A program made the translations under genes and the position numbers. The notes under the pieces were generated by a model, which had not been told where the DNA came from, searched no databases, and saw only the letters and a program-made list of their open reading frames with translations. Of a stretch of DNA of 6,472 nucleotides, positions 5,625-6,472 are shown in pieces. Within the stretch, counting starts at the first letter, position 1. Every line of letters begins with the position of its first letter. Source of the stretch: an uncultured Maribacter sp. (lineage in GTDB: Bacteria; Bacteroidota; Bacteroidia; Flavobacteriales; Flavobacteriaceae); contig CAJQMW010000556.1 in NCBI GenBank assembly GCA_905479535.1, forward strand, positions 1-6,472, read 5' to 3'.

Positions 5625-6472
5625 TTATTCGTTCTTCCCTAGAAGTGTAAAATCCAAATGACGTTTTACCAAATCGGCATTCTTGACCATAACAATTACT
5701 TCATCTCCCAATTGATACGTTTTCTTAGTTCTTTCACCGACAATGGCATATTCCTTCTCGTCAAAGATATAATAATCTCCTTTTATGTCCCGGATACGAA
5801 CCATACCCTCACATTTGTTCTCTATTATCTCCACATATATTCCCCATTCCGTAACGCCGCTAATTACGCCAACGAATTCTTGATCCTGATGGTCCTGCAT
5901 GAATTTTATCTGCATGTATTTAATGGAATCCCGTTCTGCGCTTGAAGCAAGATATTCCATATCTGACGAATGCTTACATTTTTCCTGATATAGCTCGGCT
6001 TTTGCCGATTTTCCTCCATCAAGGTAATGTTGCAATAAACGATGTACCATCACATCCGGATATCTCCTAATGGGTGAGGTAAAGTGGGTATAATAATCAA
6101 AAGCAAGACCGTAGTGTCCTATATTGTCAACCGTATACACCGCTTTGCTCATACTTCGTATAGCAAGGGTATCTACTAAATTCTGCTCCTTTTGACCTTT
6201 AACGTCCTCCAAGAGCTGATTTAAAGATGCGCTAATGGATTTTTTATCCTTAAAGTTGAGCTTATGACCAAATCTAGACACAATACCGTTCAAGGCCATT
6301 AACTTCTCTTCATCAGGATCATCGTGAACCCTATAAACAAATGTTTTAACAGGTTTCTGTTTCCCAATAAACTCGGCCACCTTCCTATTGGCTAAAAGCA
6401 TAAATTCTTCAATAAGTTTATTGGCATCTTTTGATTCCTTAAAATAAACGCTAGTAGGTTCGTTCTTATCAT
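5625..6472 (-). CDS. rnr: ribonuclease R, C-terminal part (gene runs off the window)
   Basis: RNase R is a processive 3'-5' hydrolytic exoribonuclease that degrades structured RNA. About 281 C-terminal residues are visible; the frame is open to the right edge, so the start, the cold-shock domains and the catalytic Asp cluster lie outside. The visible part begins DKNEPTSVYFKESKDANKLI and continues into EEFMLLANRKVAEFIG, typical of RNB-domain proteins. The RNB signature is present as HYGLAFDYYTHFTSPIRRYPD followed by VMVHRLL. An S1 RNA-binding domain follows (FVGVISGVTEWGIYVEI...EGMVRIRDI...LGDEVIVMVKNADL...DFTLLG). The protein stops shortly after S1 and lacks the long Lys-rich tail of E. coli RNase R. 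An ATG at 6401 is internal and not the start. The gene is the upstream member of the minus-strand operon. Confidence 0.95.
   Translation of the reverse strand, partial: DKNEPTSVYFKESKDANKLIEEFMLLANRKVAEFIGKQKPVKTFVYRVHDDPDEEKLMALNGIVSRFGHKLNFKDKKSISASLNQLLEDVKGQKEQNLVDTLAIRSMSKAVYTVDNIGHYGLAFDYYTHFTSPIRRYPDVMVHRLLQHYLDGGKSAKAELYQEKCKHSSDMEYLASSAERDSIKYMQIKFMQDHQDQEFVGVISGVTEWGIYVEIIENKCEGMVRIRDIKGDYYIFDEKEYAIVGERTKKTYQLGDEVIVMVKNADLVKRHLDFTLLGKNE

Overview
This window looks like a core chromosomal stretch from a member of the Bacteroidota, most likely the family Flavobacteriaceae. The reasons are the AT-rich composition, the lack of clear Shine-Dalgarno sequences before most starts, short Bacteroidota-style lipoprotein signals (MKK...SC), a TAnnTTTG-type promoter before the OmpH-like gene, and protein sequences that closely resemble flavobacterial homologues as I remember them. 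No database search was possible. I see no mobile element, CRISPR array, RNA gene or phage gene.

Left half, plus strand. A complete mnmG (tRNA wobble-uridine modification, 13-1881) is followed after only 5 bases by a perfect 20-bp palindrome (1887-1906). Its central 16 bases match the ParB-binding parS consensus TGTTNCACGTGNAACA. Next comes a small lipoprotein gene of unknown function (about 2030-2592) whose 5' end is broken across three reading frames. One extra A in an A8 run and one in an A5 run would explain both shifts. Its 3' end overlaps by 23 nt a class I SAM-dependent methyltransferase gene (2570-3397). After a 253-nt intergenic region with a likely promoter, an OmpH/Skp-like lipoprotein gene (3651-4157) ends in a strong intrinsic terminator (4186-4210).

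Right half, minus strand. A probable operon reads leftward: the 3' part of rnr (RNase R; its N-terminal part lies beyond the window edge at 6472), then a secreted DUF2807/GIN-domain protein (4893-5570), then a LysE-type membrane transporter (4212-4886). The gaps are 54 and 6 nt. It converges with the OmpH-like gene on the terminator region.

The genes are housekeeping or envelope genes and do not form an evident shared pathway. MnmG and RNase R act on RNA, the lipoproteins and the GIN protein are exported, and LysE is an inner-membrane exporter. I did not find a novel multi-gene system. The two observations most worth checking are the parS site beside mnmG and the doubly frameshifted lipoprotein gene.
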